Positions 7,616 through 14,216 of a DNA stretch of 64,000 nucleotides are shown one piece after another. Origin of the DNA: Gammaproteobacteria bacterium (GTDB lineage Bacteria > Pseudomonadota > Gammaproteobacteria > Pseudomonadales > JADFDG01); the NCBI GenBank assembly GCA_018262975.1, contig JADFDG010000005.1:124001-188000 (forward strand). The letters run 5' to 3'. The notes beneath the pieces are model-generated. The model was not told the DNA's origin, searched no databases, and saw only the letters and a program-made list of their open reading frames with translations. The position numbers and the translations under genes are program-made. Each line of letters starts with the position of its first letter. The first letter of the stretch is position 1.

Positions 7616-8464
7616 ATGACCCTCTTCCGCCACCGCGCCGACATCCCGGCCGCGCTGTTCGTGCTTGGCGTGTTCGCCCTGCAGCTCACCGTGTTCTTCG
7701 CCGTGGACAACCCCTGGCACGCGGCCGGCTACGTGGCCCTGCTGATGCTGGCCCAGGTGTCCTGCGGGGCCATCTGCCACAACCACCACCACGTGAACAT
7801 CTTCACCCGCCGCCCGCTCAACCGGCTGCTGGAGGTGGTGATGTACCTGCAGACCGGCACCAGCCCCTACTCCTGGACCATCCACCACAACATCGGCCAC
7901 CACCACGAATACCTGCACCCGGACACGGACCCGTCGGCCTGGCAGCACAAGGACGGTCGCAGGATGCACCGCCTCTATTACGATTTCGTGCAGGCCGCGC
8001 GCATCTACCCCGAGATCTGGCGGATCGGCCGCCATTACCCGGTGCTGTTCACCCGCTTCAAGCGCATGTTCGTGCTCAGCAACCTGGTGCTGCTGGCCTT
8101 CGTGGCGCTGGACCCGCTGATGGCGCTGATCGTGTTCGTGGTGCCCATGCTGCTGATGCTGGTGCTGCTGCTGGACAACACCTACCTGCAGCACTCCGGC
8201 CTGGCGCTGGACAACCACCTGGTGGCCTCGCGCAGCGTGGAGAACCGCCTGTACAACCTCACCAGCTGGAACCTGGGCTACCACGCCGCCCACCACATGC
8301 GCCCGGGCATCCACTGGACCGAACTGCCGGCCCTGCACGCGCAGATCCGCCCGCAGATCCCGCCGCACCTGATCACCACCAGCGTGATGGGCCTGCCCAG
8401 CGAAGCCGAAAAGGCCCTCCTCCGCGCCCAGGCCACCGCCGACGGCGCCGCCCGCTCCTCGTAG
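7616..8464 (+). CDS. membrane fatty acid desaturase
   Basis: A 282-residue membrane protein with the histidine boxes of the acyl-lipid desaturase superfamily: HNHHH (about residue 55), HHNIGHHHEY (about 90-99) and GYHAAHHMRPGIHWTELPALH (about 220). These bind the di-iron centre that inserts a double bond into fatty acyl chains. Hydrophobic segments lie at about residues 12-50 and 160-190. It stands alone on the plus strand between repeats and has no visible redox partner. The stop TAG (8462-8464) belongs to a REP element. The acyl substrate and regiochemistry cannot be read from sequence. Confidence 0.88.
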   Translation: MTLFRHRADIPAALFVLGVFALQLTVFFAVDNPWHAAGYVALLMLAQVSCGAICHNHHHVNIFTRRPLNRLLEVVMYLQTGTSPYSWTIHHNIGHHHEYLHPDTDPSAWQHKDGRRMHRLYYDFVQAARIYPEIWRIGRHYPVLFTRFKRMFVLSNLVLLAFVALDPLMALIVFVVPMLLMLVLLLDNTYLQHSGLALDNHLVASRSVENRLYNLTSWNLGYHAAHHMRPGIHWTELPALHAQIRPQIPPHLITTSVMGLPSEAEKALLRAQATADGAARSS

Positions 8465-8611
8465 AGAGGGGGCCATGCCCCCGATTGCTCTTCGCCCTTC
8501 GCTCTTCGTAGAGAGGGGGCCATGCCCCCGATCTTTTCGCGTTGATGGGATAATCGGGGGCATGGCCCCCTCTCTACAGAAGAGCTATCGGAGGCACGGC
8601 CCCCTCTCTAC
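8461..8611. repeat. REP cluster (four units)
   Basis: Units 8461-8484 (+), 8508-8531 (+), 8553-8577 (-) and a decayed 8587-8611 (-) with GGAGGCACGGCC in the stem. The first supplies the desaturase stop codon. Confidence 0.93.
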
Positions 8612-8630
8612 AGGAAAGCGGAGCAAGTCC

Positions 8631-8870
8631 ATGTCCTGCTGCCAGTACGTTTCCCTGCACCAGCTGGTGATCCTCATCGATCGCCTGCGCAACGCCCCGC
8701 TCACCGCCGACGAGCGCGCCGAGCACGAGCGCTTCTTCCTCAAGTGCGTGCCCACCCCCGAGGCGCTCGCCTTCGTGCTGCACCCCGAGCAGCACCCGGC
8801 CAATCCGCACCCCGGCACCGTGCCGGACAACGACACGCTCGCGCGCGTCGCGGCGGCCATGCGCGGCTGA
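8631..8870 (+). CDS. small hypothetical protein
   Basis: A 79-residue reading frame from ATG 8631 with a weak GGAG about 8 nt upstream. It is helical and charged (ADERAEHERFFLKCVPTPEALAFVL would form one long helix after the first 20 residues), with no membrane segment and three cysteines (CC near the N-terminus). I do not recognise the family. It lies between REP clusters, and the non-repeat codon usage looks like that of real neighbours, so it is probably expressed. Confidence 0.55.
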   Translation: MSCCQYVSLHQLVILIDRLRNAPLTADERAEHERFFLKCVPTPEALAFVLHPEQHPANPHPGTVPDNDTLARVAAAMRG

Positions 8871-8876
8871 ACTGAT

Positions 8877-8937
8877 ATCGGGGGCATGGCCCCCTCGCTA
8901 CATCCTGCTCTTCGTAGAGAGGGGGCCATGCCCCCGA
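8877..8937. repeat. REP pair, tail-to-tail
   Basis: Units 8877-8901 (-) and 8914-8937 (+). The GTAG ends face each other across a 12-nt gap, the reverse of the usual pair arrangement. Confidence 0.9.
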
Positions 8938-9044
8938 CGCTTTTTCCTACCCCGACCCGCGCCTCCCTCCCGCACCGTTCAACGCCAATCGCCACTCACC
9001 GGCGCCGCTGCCATTCGGCAAAGTGCACCCCATCGCTACACGGA

Positions 9045-9063
9045 TGTAACGCAATGGGTTACA
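9045..9063 (+). promoter_or_regulatory. candidate HigA operator
   Basis: TGTAAC (9045-9050) and GTTACA (9058-9063) form a perfect 6-bp inverted repeat with a 7-nt centre, ending 3 bp before the higB start codon. HigA antitoxins repress their own operons at such sites. Confidence 0.55.
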
Positions 9064-9066
9064 CTC

Positions 9067-9360
9067 ATGATCAGTTCGTTCAGGCACAAGGGGCTGGAAG
9101 AGTTCTACCGCACCGGTAGCACCCGCGGCATCAAGGCACAGCACGCGCCCAGACTGAGAATCCTGCTCACCGTGCTTGAAGCCGCACGAGCCCCCTCCGA
9201 CATTTCACCGCCGGGCGCCCGTTCGCCGGCATTCGGGCTCCATCCATTGAAAGGCGCGCGTCAAGACGAATGGGCAATGACAGTGCAGGCAAACTGGCGC
9301 CTGACCTTTCGCTTTACACCCAACGGCACCGGGTCGCTGGACTATGAGGACTACCACTGA
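9067..9360 (+). CDS. higB: HigB-type toxin (RelE-fold mRNA interferase)
   Basis: A 97-residue protein of the HigB/plasmid-maintenance-system-killer family. The pattern begins ISSFRHKGLEEFYRTGSTRGI and ends WAMTVQANWRLTFRFTPNGTGSLDYEDYH, with the conserved NWRLTF strand and the acidic D-Y-x-D-Y-H tail. HigB cleaves mRNA at the translating ribosome. It precedes its antitoxin, the toxin-first order usual for hig modules. The start ATG follows directly on a palindrome that would be the autoregulatory operator. Confidence 0.93.
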   Translation: MISSFRHKGLEEFYRTGSTRGIKAQHAPRLRILLTVLEAARAPSDISPPGARSPAFGLHPLKGARQDEWAMTVQANWRLTFRFTPNGTGSLDYEDYH

Positions 9361-9392
9361 TCGGCGCTGCCACTCGCAGCAAGGTGACCACC

Positions 9393-9716
9393 ATGAATGC
9401 GCGCGCGCCCGATAAGGGCATGTTCAACCCCGCCCACCCCGGCGAAGTACTGCGGGACGGGTACCTTCACGCCCTCGGCCTGACCCAGGCCAAGGCGGCC
9501 GAGTTGCTCGGTGTGTCGCGCAAGACCGTCTCCGAACTGGTCAATGCACGCGCACCCGTCACCGCCGAGATGGCGATGCGAATTTCGCTCGTGTTCGGCA
9601 CCGACCCGGCCTTCTGGCTGCGCATGCAGGCCACCCGCGACGCCTGGGAGGTCCAGCAACGCGCCAAGGAAATCCGCAAGACCGTAACCCCCTACACCCG
9701 CCATTGCTCCTCGTAG
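9393..9716 (+). CDS. higA: HigA-type antitoxin (XRE helix-turn-helix)
   Basis: A 107-residue protein. It begins MNARAPDKGMFNPAHPGEVLRDGYL and has an XRE helix-turn-helix (LTQAKAAELLGVSRKTVSELVN), both diagnostic of the VapI/HigA family. It neutralises HigB and represses the operon. ATG 9393 is preferred because AAGGTG lies 7 nt upstream; a GTG at 9384 is the alternative. The gap to higB is 32 bp. The stop TAG (9714-9716) is taken from the adjoining REP element, so the residues just before it may have been changed by the insertion. Confidence 0.93.
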   Translation: MNARAPDKGMFNPAHPGEVLRDGYLHALGLTQAKAAELLGVSRKTVSELVNARAPVTAEMAMRISLVFGTDPAFWLRMQATRDAWEVQQRAKEIRKTVTPYTRHCSS

Positions 9717-9813
9717 AGAGGGGGCCATGCCCCCGAGTCGCTCTTCGTAGCGAGGGGGCCATGCCCCCGATTTGCTAAGATCAATCGCATCGGGGGCATG
9801 GCCCCCTCTCTAC
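9713..9813. repeat. REP cluster (three units)
   Basis: Units 9713-9736 (+), 9747-9770 (+) and 9789-9813 (-). The first supplies the higA stop codon; the last ends 18 bp before the yajQ start. Confidence 0.95.
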
Positions 9814-9831
9814 ATGATGGGGACCCGCGGC

Positions 9832-10314
9832 ATGCCGTCGTTCGACACCGTTTCCGAGATCAACATGCACGAAGTCACCAACGCCATCGACCAGGCGGTG
9901 CGTGAAATCGAGCAGCGTTTCGACCTGCGCGGCACCGGTGCCGAGGTGCGCCTGGAAAAGACCGTGATCCACCTCGTGGCCACCGCCGACTTCCAGCTCA
10001 AGCAGGTGCGCGAGATCGTCGAGGCCAAGCTGATCAAGCGCGGCATCGACATCACCTGCCTCGAGGAAGGCAAGGTGGAAGGCGCCGGCAAGGAACTGCG
10101 CCAGACGCTCACCGTGAAGGAAGGCATCGACCAGGAGCACGCCAAGAAGATCGTCGCGCTGGTGAAGGAAGCGAAGATGAAGGTTCAGGCCTCCATCCAG
10201 GGCGACAAGGTCCGCATCACCGGCAAGCAGCGCGACGACCTTCAGGAAGCCATCGCCCTCATCAAGAACGGCAAGATCGGCATCCCCCTGCAGTTCAACA
10301 ACTTCCGCGACTGA
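9832..10314 (+). CDS. yajQ: YajQ-family nucleotide-binding protein
   Basis: A 160-residue protein, the normal YajQ length. It begins MPSFDTVSEINMHEVTNAID and contains the two repeated ferredoxin-like halves; FDLRGTGAEV, GKELRQTL and the C-terminal RDDLQEAIALIKNGKIGIPLQFNNFRD are characteristic. Family members bind nucleotides and, in Xanthomonas, an XC_3703-type member is a cyclic-di-GMP effector acting with a LysR-type regulator. ATG 9832 matches the family N-terminus; two in-frame ATGs at 9814/9817 would add MMGTRG. A REP element occupies the position where a promoter or leader would be expected. Confidence 0.92.
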   Translation: MPSFDTVSEINMHEVTNAIDQAVREIEQRFDLRGTGAEVRLEKTVIHLVATADFQLKQVREIVEAKLIKRGIDITCLEEGKVEGAGKELRQTLTVKEGIDQEHAKKIVALVKEAKMKVQASIQGDKVRITGKQRDDLQEAIALIKNGKIGIPLQFNNFRD

Positions 10315-10340
10315 CCGGCGCTCTTCGCTCTCCGCTCTTC

Positions 10341-10409
10341 GTAGAGAGGGGGCCATGCCCCCGATTTTTTGAAAGGCAAAGAGCATCGGGGGCATGGCCC
10401 CCTCCCTAC
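10341..10409. repeat. REP pair upstream of RAYT
   Basis: Units 10341-10364 (+) and 10385-10409 (-, ends CCTCCCTAC). The 20-nt spacer (GAAAGGCAAAGAGC core) is approximately the reverse complement of the spacer of the pair on the other side of the RAYT gene. Confidence 0.95.
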
Positions 10410-10467
10410 AGAACGTGGCGGCGATGTCTGCTTAAGGGCGGACGGCCCGCGCTGCATGCTCTGCGCC

Positions 10468-10935
10468 ATGAGACAGCAGAGTCATCTTCGCCTCGGTCGC
10501 CACAGTGCGTCCGGCCAGCAATACCTCATCACCGCCGTCACCCACCAACGTCGCCCGTTCATGGCCGACTTCGCCATCGCCCGCCAGGTGATCGAGGCCA
10601 TGCGTCACGCCGATGCACGCGGTGACGCTTGCACGTTCGCCTTCGTGGTCATGCCCGACCACATTCACTGGCTGGTGTCGCTGGAGAATGCACAAAGCCT
10701 TGCCGTGCTGGTGGGCACCATGAAGTCGCGCGCCGCGCGACTGGTCAACGCACACTGCGCGCCCGCGCATCGCTTCGTCTGGCAACCGGGCTTTCATGAC
10801 CGCGCGCTGCGCCGCCACGAAAATGCGCATGCCATCGCGGATTACATCGTTGCCAACCCGCTACGCGCGGGGCTTGCCGCGGAAATCGGCGACTACCCCC
10901 ACTGGGACATCTGCCCCGGCGATGCTTCCCTGTAG
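10468..10935 (+). CDS. REP-associated tyrosine transposase (RAYT, Y1/HUH family)
   Basis: A 155-residue protein of the Y1 transposase (IS200-related) superfamily. It has the RAYT order: a GRHSASGQQYLITAVTHQRRPF start, then the HUH-type motif VVMPDHIHWLVSL (about residues 68-80) that holds the metal, and FHDRALRRHENAHAIADYIVANPLRAGL, whose Tyr in DYIVANP is the likely catalytic nucleophile. RAYTs nick single-stranded REP hairpins next to the GTAG tetranucleotide. This gene is bracketed by two REP pairs in mirror orientation and its own stop TAG (10933-10935) is part of one. ATG 10468 is preferred; an in-frame ATG at 10456 is possible. Neither has a good Shine-Dalgarno sequence. All key residues are present, so it may be active. 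Confidence 0.93.
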   Translation: MRQQSHLRLGRHSASGQQYLITAVTHQRRPFMADFAIARQVIEAMRHADARGDACTFAFVVMPDHIHWLVSLENAQSLAVLVGTMKSRAARLVNAHCAPAHRFVWQPGFHDRALRRHENAHAIADYIVANPLRAGLAAEIGDYPHWDICPGDASL

Positions 10936-11000
10936 AGAGGGGGCCATGCCCCCGACGCTCTTCGCCTTTCAACAAATCGGGGGCATGGCCCCCTCTCTAC
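10932..11000. repeat. REP pair downstream of RAYT
   Basis: Units 10932-10955 (+) and 10976-11000 (-). The spacer core GCTCTTCGCCTTTC mirrors that of the upstream pair at 10341-10409, so the transposase gene lies between inverted copies of the same composite. Confidence 0.95.
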
Positions 11001-11002
11001 AA

Positions 11003-11061
11003 TAGGTGTATCTTTGGAGACACATTATGGGTCACCTAAAGCCTTTATGCATCTCCAAAGA
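11003..11061 (+). promoter_or_regulatory. nested inverted repeats, candidate HipB operator
   Basis: Two interlocked palindromes lie before hipB. TCTTTGGAGA (11011-11020) pairs perfectly with TCTCCAAAGA (11052-11061), and TAGGTG (11003-11008) pairs with CACCTA (11033-11038). The second arm of the long repeat ends 5 bp before the hipB start. HipB-type dimers bind such half-sites and repress the operon. Confidence 0.55.
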
Positions 11062-11066
11062 GACAT

Positions 11067-11330
11067 ATGAACGATCTCGCATCCGTCGCCGAAGCCCTGC
11101 GCCTTCTCCGCCGCGAGGCAGGCCTCAGCCAAGCGGAGCTGGCCAGCCGCGCCGGCGTGGCGCGCGTCACCGTGGCCCGGATGGAAGCGGCCAGCCAGGG
11201 GGACATGAGCGTCTCGGCCCTGCTGCGCCTGCTCACCGCTCTGGACCAGGAGTTGCTGGTCCGGCCAGCCGGCCATCGCCGCACGCTCGATGACATCCTC
11301 GCCGAGCAACGCCAGGGTGGCCGCTCGTGA
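11067..11330 (+). CDS. hipB: HipB-type antitoxin (XRE helix-turn-helix)
   Basis: An 87-residue DNA-binding protein. The XRE helix-turn-helix spans about residues 10-45 (LRLLRREAGLSQAELASRAG, then VARVTVARMEAA), followed by SALLRLLTALDQELLV, the usual HipB dimerisation strand. It would bind and inhibit the HipA kinase and repress transcription at the palindromes immediately upstream. Its TGA overlaps the GTG start of hipA by 4 bp (GTGA), indicating translational coupling. It sits directly after a REP pair. Confidence 0.88.
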   Translation: MNDLASVAEALRLLRREAGLSQAELASRAGVARVTVARMEAASQGDMSVSALLRLLTALDQELLVRPAGHRRTLDDILAEQRQGGRS

Positions 11331-12661
11331 GGCTGGAGGTACGCGTCAACGGACGCAAGGTCGCCTCGCTGTTCCGGGAGGCAGAAGACTACGTTCTGCT
11401 CTACGACCGGGATGCCGCGGAAAGCGACTTCGTGTCATTGACCATGCCGGTGCGTGCGCGCCCGTGGATATGGCCACGCGCGCTGCACCCGTTCTTTCGC
11501 CAGAACCTGCCCGAGGGCTACCTGCTGGGCATCCTTCGCGAATCATTCGGGCGCTACCTCGACGGCACCGACCTGTCGCTGCTCGCGCTCGTCGGCGGCT
11601 CGGGCATCGGTCGCGTCACCGTAGTACCGGAGGGCAAACCGGATGCAGGTCCCGTAACCGCCTTCGACCTGCAACGCGTGCTGCACGGCGACAACAGCGC
11701 AGCCGCTTTCGAAGCGCTGGTGCGCGAACACGCACTGAATGCGGTGTCCGGCGTATACCCGAAGTTCCTCGCGCCGCCAGACCACACGCCAATCGTCAGC
11801 GGCCGCGTGACGTTGCGCACCGGGCGTTACCTGGTGAAGGGATCGGGGGAACGCACCCCGTTCCTGGCCATGAACGAACACTATTCACTCGCCGTGTTGC
11901 GGCGCACCGGCGCGCTGCCGGTGGTGGATTCACGGTTGTCCGACGATGGCCGCGTGCTGGCGGTGACCCGCTTCGATGTGGATGGGCATGGTCATCCGCA
12001 CCGCGGCCTGGAAGACGCCTGCAACCTGCTGGGCCGTCCCCCCGAGGAAAAATACGCACCCACCACCGAAGAAGCGCTGCGGGCACTTCGCACCTACCTG
12101 GCGCCCGGCACGGCTGTGCGCGACCTGGAACGACTGGGCTGGCTGATCCTGTCCAGTTACGTGATCCGCAACGCCGACCAGCACAGCAAGAATCTCGCGC
12201 TCTGCTACACGTGCGCGGACGACGTCGAACTGGCACCTGCCTATGCCGTGGTGACGACGCAGGCTTACCCGGAATTTGCGCGGAATATTCCCGGGCTCAG
12301 CATCGAAGGCCGCAAGTCGTGGGTGGCCGGAAAGTCGCTGCAGCGACTGTTCAATGTGCGGCTGGGCATTTCGCCCTCTCGCTTCCGGGAAATGACTGAA
12401 TGCCTGTGCGAGGCCGCTACGGAAACCGGCCGCGAACTGCTGCCGATGGCCCGCGAGTACCCCGAGCGGGCCGACGTGATTCGCAACATGCTGCATGCCT
12501 GGAACGACGGGATGGAAAGCATTCGCAGCGCGAAGCCGGCGCCTGCGCAAAGGGCGCTGCAGCCGGACCTGGATGCCGCCGGACTTGGCCACCGCGACAG
12601 GCCGGCGGGCAACACCGTGGTCGGAAAATCACCCCTGATCGGCAAGAAGCGCCCCTTCTGA
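11327..12661 (+). CDS. hipA: HipA-family Ser/Thr kinase toxin, atypical metal site
   Basis: A 444-residue HipA-family protein. The N-terminal couple-HipA domain (VNGRKVASLFREAEDYVLLYD, then LHPFFRQNLPEGYLL) and the kinase core are recognisable: SGVYPKFLAP, GRYLVKGSGERTPFLAMNEHYSL, and the catalytic loop IRNADQHSKNLAL. HipA enzymes phosphorylate glutamyl-tRNA synthetase or related targets, causing growth arrest. One feature is odd: the motif that normally reads AP-x-YD-[VI]-x-S, whose Asp binds magnesium, reads LAPAYAVVTT, with Ala (codon GCC) at that Asp. The kinase may therefore be weakened or inactive. The C-terminus carries about 50 extra residues rich in Pro/Arg. GTG start overlaps hipB. 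Confidence 0.87.
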   Translation: MRLEVRVNGRKVASLFREAEDYVLLYDRDAAESDFVSLTMPVRARPWIWPRALHPFFRQNLPEGYLLGILRESFGRYLDGTDLSLLALVGGSGIGRVTVVPEGKPDAGPVTAFDLQRVLHGDNSAAAFEALVREHALNAVSGVYPKFLAPPDHTPIVSGRVTLRTGRYLVKGSGERTPFLAMNEHYSLAVLRRTGALPVVDSRLSDDGRVLAVTRFDVDGHGHPHRGLEDACNLLGRPPEEKYAPTTEEALRALRTYLAPGTAVRDLERLGWLILSSYVIRNADQHSKNLALCYTCADDVELAPAYAVVTTQAYPEFARNIPGLSIEGRKSWVAGKSLQRLFNVRLGISPSRFREMTECLCEAATETGRELLPMAREYPERADVIRNMLHAWNDGMESIRSAKPAPAQRALQPDLDAAGLGHRDRPAGNTVVGKSPLIGKKRPF

Positions 12662-12676
12662 CCACCCCAAAAAAAT

Positions 12677-12744
12677 GTAGAGAGGGGGCCATGCCCCCGA
12701 GCTTTTCGCTTTTCAACAAATCGGGGGCATGGCCCCCTCTCTAC
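12677..12744. repeat. REP inverted pair
   Basis: Units 12677-12700 (+) and 12720-12744 (-), between the 3' ends of hipA and slyX. Spacer GCTTTTCGCTTTTCAACAA resembles that of the RAYT-downstream pair. Confidence 0.95.
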
Positions 12745-12761
12745 AGAAAAGCAGGGGTGTA

Positions 12762-12983
12762 TCAATAATGCGGCGGCGGGGGCTCTTCGCCGGGGGTGCC
12801 GTGCATCAGCGGCACCAGCATCTCCACCTGCTCGCGGGTGCGGCGCAGCAGGGCCTCGAGGCGGGCGATCCGCTGGTCCTGCTCCACCACCACCTTGTTC
12901 AGCTGGTCCACGGTGTCGTCCTGGAACGCCAGGCGGCTTTCCAGCTCGGTGATGCGCGCCAGCAGGGCGTCGGTTTCGGTCAT
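12762..12983 (-). CDS. slyX: SlyX family protein
   Basis: A 73-residue protein, the usual SlyX length. It is a coiled coil (ARITELESRLAFQDDTVDQL, then NKVVVEQDQRIARLEALLRRT) ending in the family-typical Pro-rich PPPPHY tail. The cellular role of SlyX is unknown. ATG 12983 gives the normal N-terminus; the open frame upstream of it is antisense to the diguanylate cyclase gene. It is divergent from that gene with about 70 bp between. Confidence 0.93.
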   Translation of the reverse strand: MTETDALLARITELESRLAFQDDTVDQLNKVVVEQDQRIARLEALLRRTREQVEMLVPLMHGTPGEEPPPPHY

Positions 12984-13052
12984 GGTGGCATTCGCGACAG
13001 GTTTCGATCGGTGGCGTATGCTCAGGCGGCGCCCCCGCCCGGTCAAGCGTAG

Positions 13053-14081
13053 ATGCCGCGAATGGATATCGACGAACTCATCAGCACCCTGCGCCGCAAC
13101 GAGCAGATCGTCCGCAAGCTGTTCGACATTGAAAGCAGCATCCTTGGCACCACCCGCTTCCGCGACCTCTTCGAGAACCTGCTCACCCAGATCGAGCAGC
13201 AGTTCAACATCCCCCACGTGTGGCTCACCCTGGTGCACGACGAGGCCATCACCTCGCTGATCGCCGACCTGCAGCAGTCGCCGCAAACGCGCAACCACCT
13301 GGTGATCGTCGAGCAGCGCACCTTCAACGCGCTGGTGGGCACCGGCGACGACCCGCACCTGGTCAACGCCGGCCTGGACCGCTACCTGCCGCTGGTACCG
13401 CCGGCCTTCCGCGGCAGCCTCGGCTCCATGGCCATCGCCCCCATCCGTTTCGAGGGGCGCATCATCGGCAGCTTCAACCAGGGCGACGGCGATGCCGGGC
13501 GGTTTTCCCCGGACAAGGACACGTTTTTCCTGCGCCAGCTGGCGGTGAAGGTGTCCATCTGCCTGGCCAACGTCACCGCCCACGAGCAACTGCGCGTGCT
13601 GGCCACCCGCGACCCGCTCACCCACCTGCCCAACCGCCGCGAGCTCGAGCAGATCCTGCACCGCGAGTTCGAGCGCGCGCGCCGCCAGGAGGTGCCGCTG
13701 GCGGTGGTGTTCCTCGATTGCGACGACTTCAAGCAGGTGAACGACAAGCTCGGCCACGACGCCGGCGACGCCTACCTGCACCACGTGGCCCGCGAACTGT
13801 CCGCGGCCATCCGCACCTCCGACTGCGCCTTCCGCTTCGCCGGCGACGAGTTCGTGCTGGTACTGCCCGGCCAGACCGAGGTGGAGGCCCGCCAGATGGG
13901 CGAGCGCCTGCGCAATCGCTTTGCCGGCTCGCCGCTGGTGTACGGCGGCGCCCCGGTGCCGGTGAAGCTGAGCCTGGGGGCCGCCTGCTCCCGCGAGGAC
14001 GGGGTGCCCGATGCCCAGGCCCTGCTGCGCCTGGCCGACGCCCGCCTCTACGAGGACAAGCGGACCAAGCACCAGCGGTGA
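13053..14081 (+). CDS. GAF-like / GGDEF diguanylate cyclase
   Basis: A 342-residue cytoplasmic protein. The N-terminal ~190 residues look like a DUF484/GAF sensor (FENLLTQIEQQFNIPHVWLT, then AIAPIRFEGRIIGSFNQGD). A GGDEF domain follows from RDPLTHLPNRRELEQIL, with signature FAGDEFVLVLPG; Ala in the first position is compatible with activity. An RxxD inhibitory I-site (RTSD) lies five residues before the signature, so product feedback by c-di-GMP is expected. No membrane segment. It probably makes c-di-GMP in response to a cytoplasmic ligand. ATG 13053 was chosen; ATG 13062 is possible. Confidence 0.9.
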   Translation: MPRMDIDELISTLRRNEQIVRKLFDIESSILGTTRFRDLFENLLTQIEQQFNIPHVWLTLVHDEAITSLIADLQQSPQTRNHLVIVEQRTFNALVGTGDDPHLVNAGLDRYLPLVPPAFRGSLGSMAIAPIRFEGRIIGSFNQGDGDAGRFSPDKDTFFLRQLAVKVSICLANVTAHEQLRVLATRDPLTHLPNRRELEQILHREFERARRQEVPLAVVFLDCDDFKQVNDKLGHDAGDAYLHHVARELSAAIRTSDCAFRFAGDEFVLVLPGQTEVEARQMGERLRNRFAGSPLVYGGAPVPVKLSLGAACSREDGVPDAQALLRLADARLYEDKRTKHQR

Positions 14082-14097
14082 CCCCTCCTCGCTCTTC

Positions 14098-14148
14098 GTA
14101 GAGAGGGGGCCATGCCCCCGATATGTAGCGAGGGGGCCATGCCCCCGA
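14098..14148. repeat. REP direct pair
   Basis: Units 14098-14121 and 14125-14148, both plus orientation, 27 bp apart. This spacing matches that of the array inside tatB. Confidence 0.95.
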
Positions 14149-14216
14149 TTGGTAGTAGAGCGCGGCCGGGGACGGTATCATCGGTATCCCCACCGGGGCA
14201 CGTCTGGAAAACAATA

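Noticed and set aside
8475-8630. Coding sequence starting at a REP ATG upstream of the small protein at 8631
   Set aside because: The first 50 codons would be pure REP sequence (MPP, MAPSL-type peptides). Similar false N-termini occur at nearly every REP.
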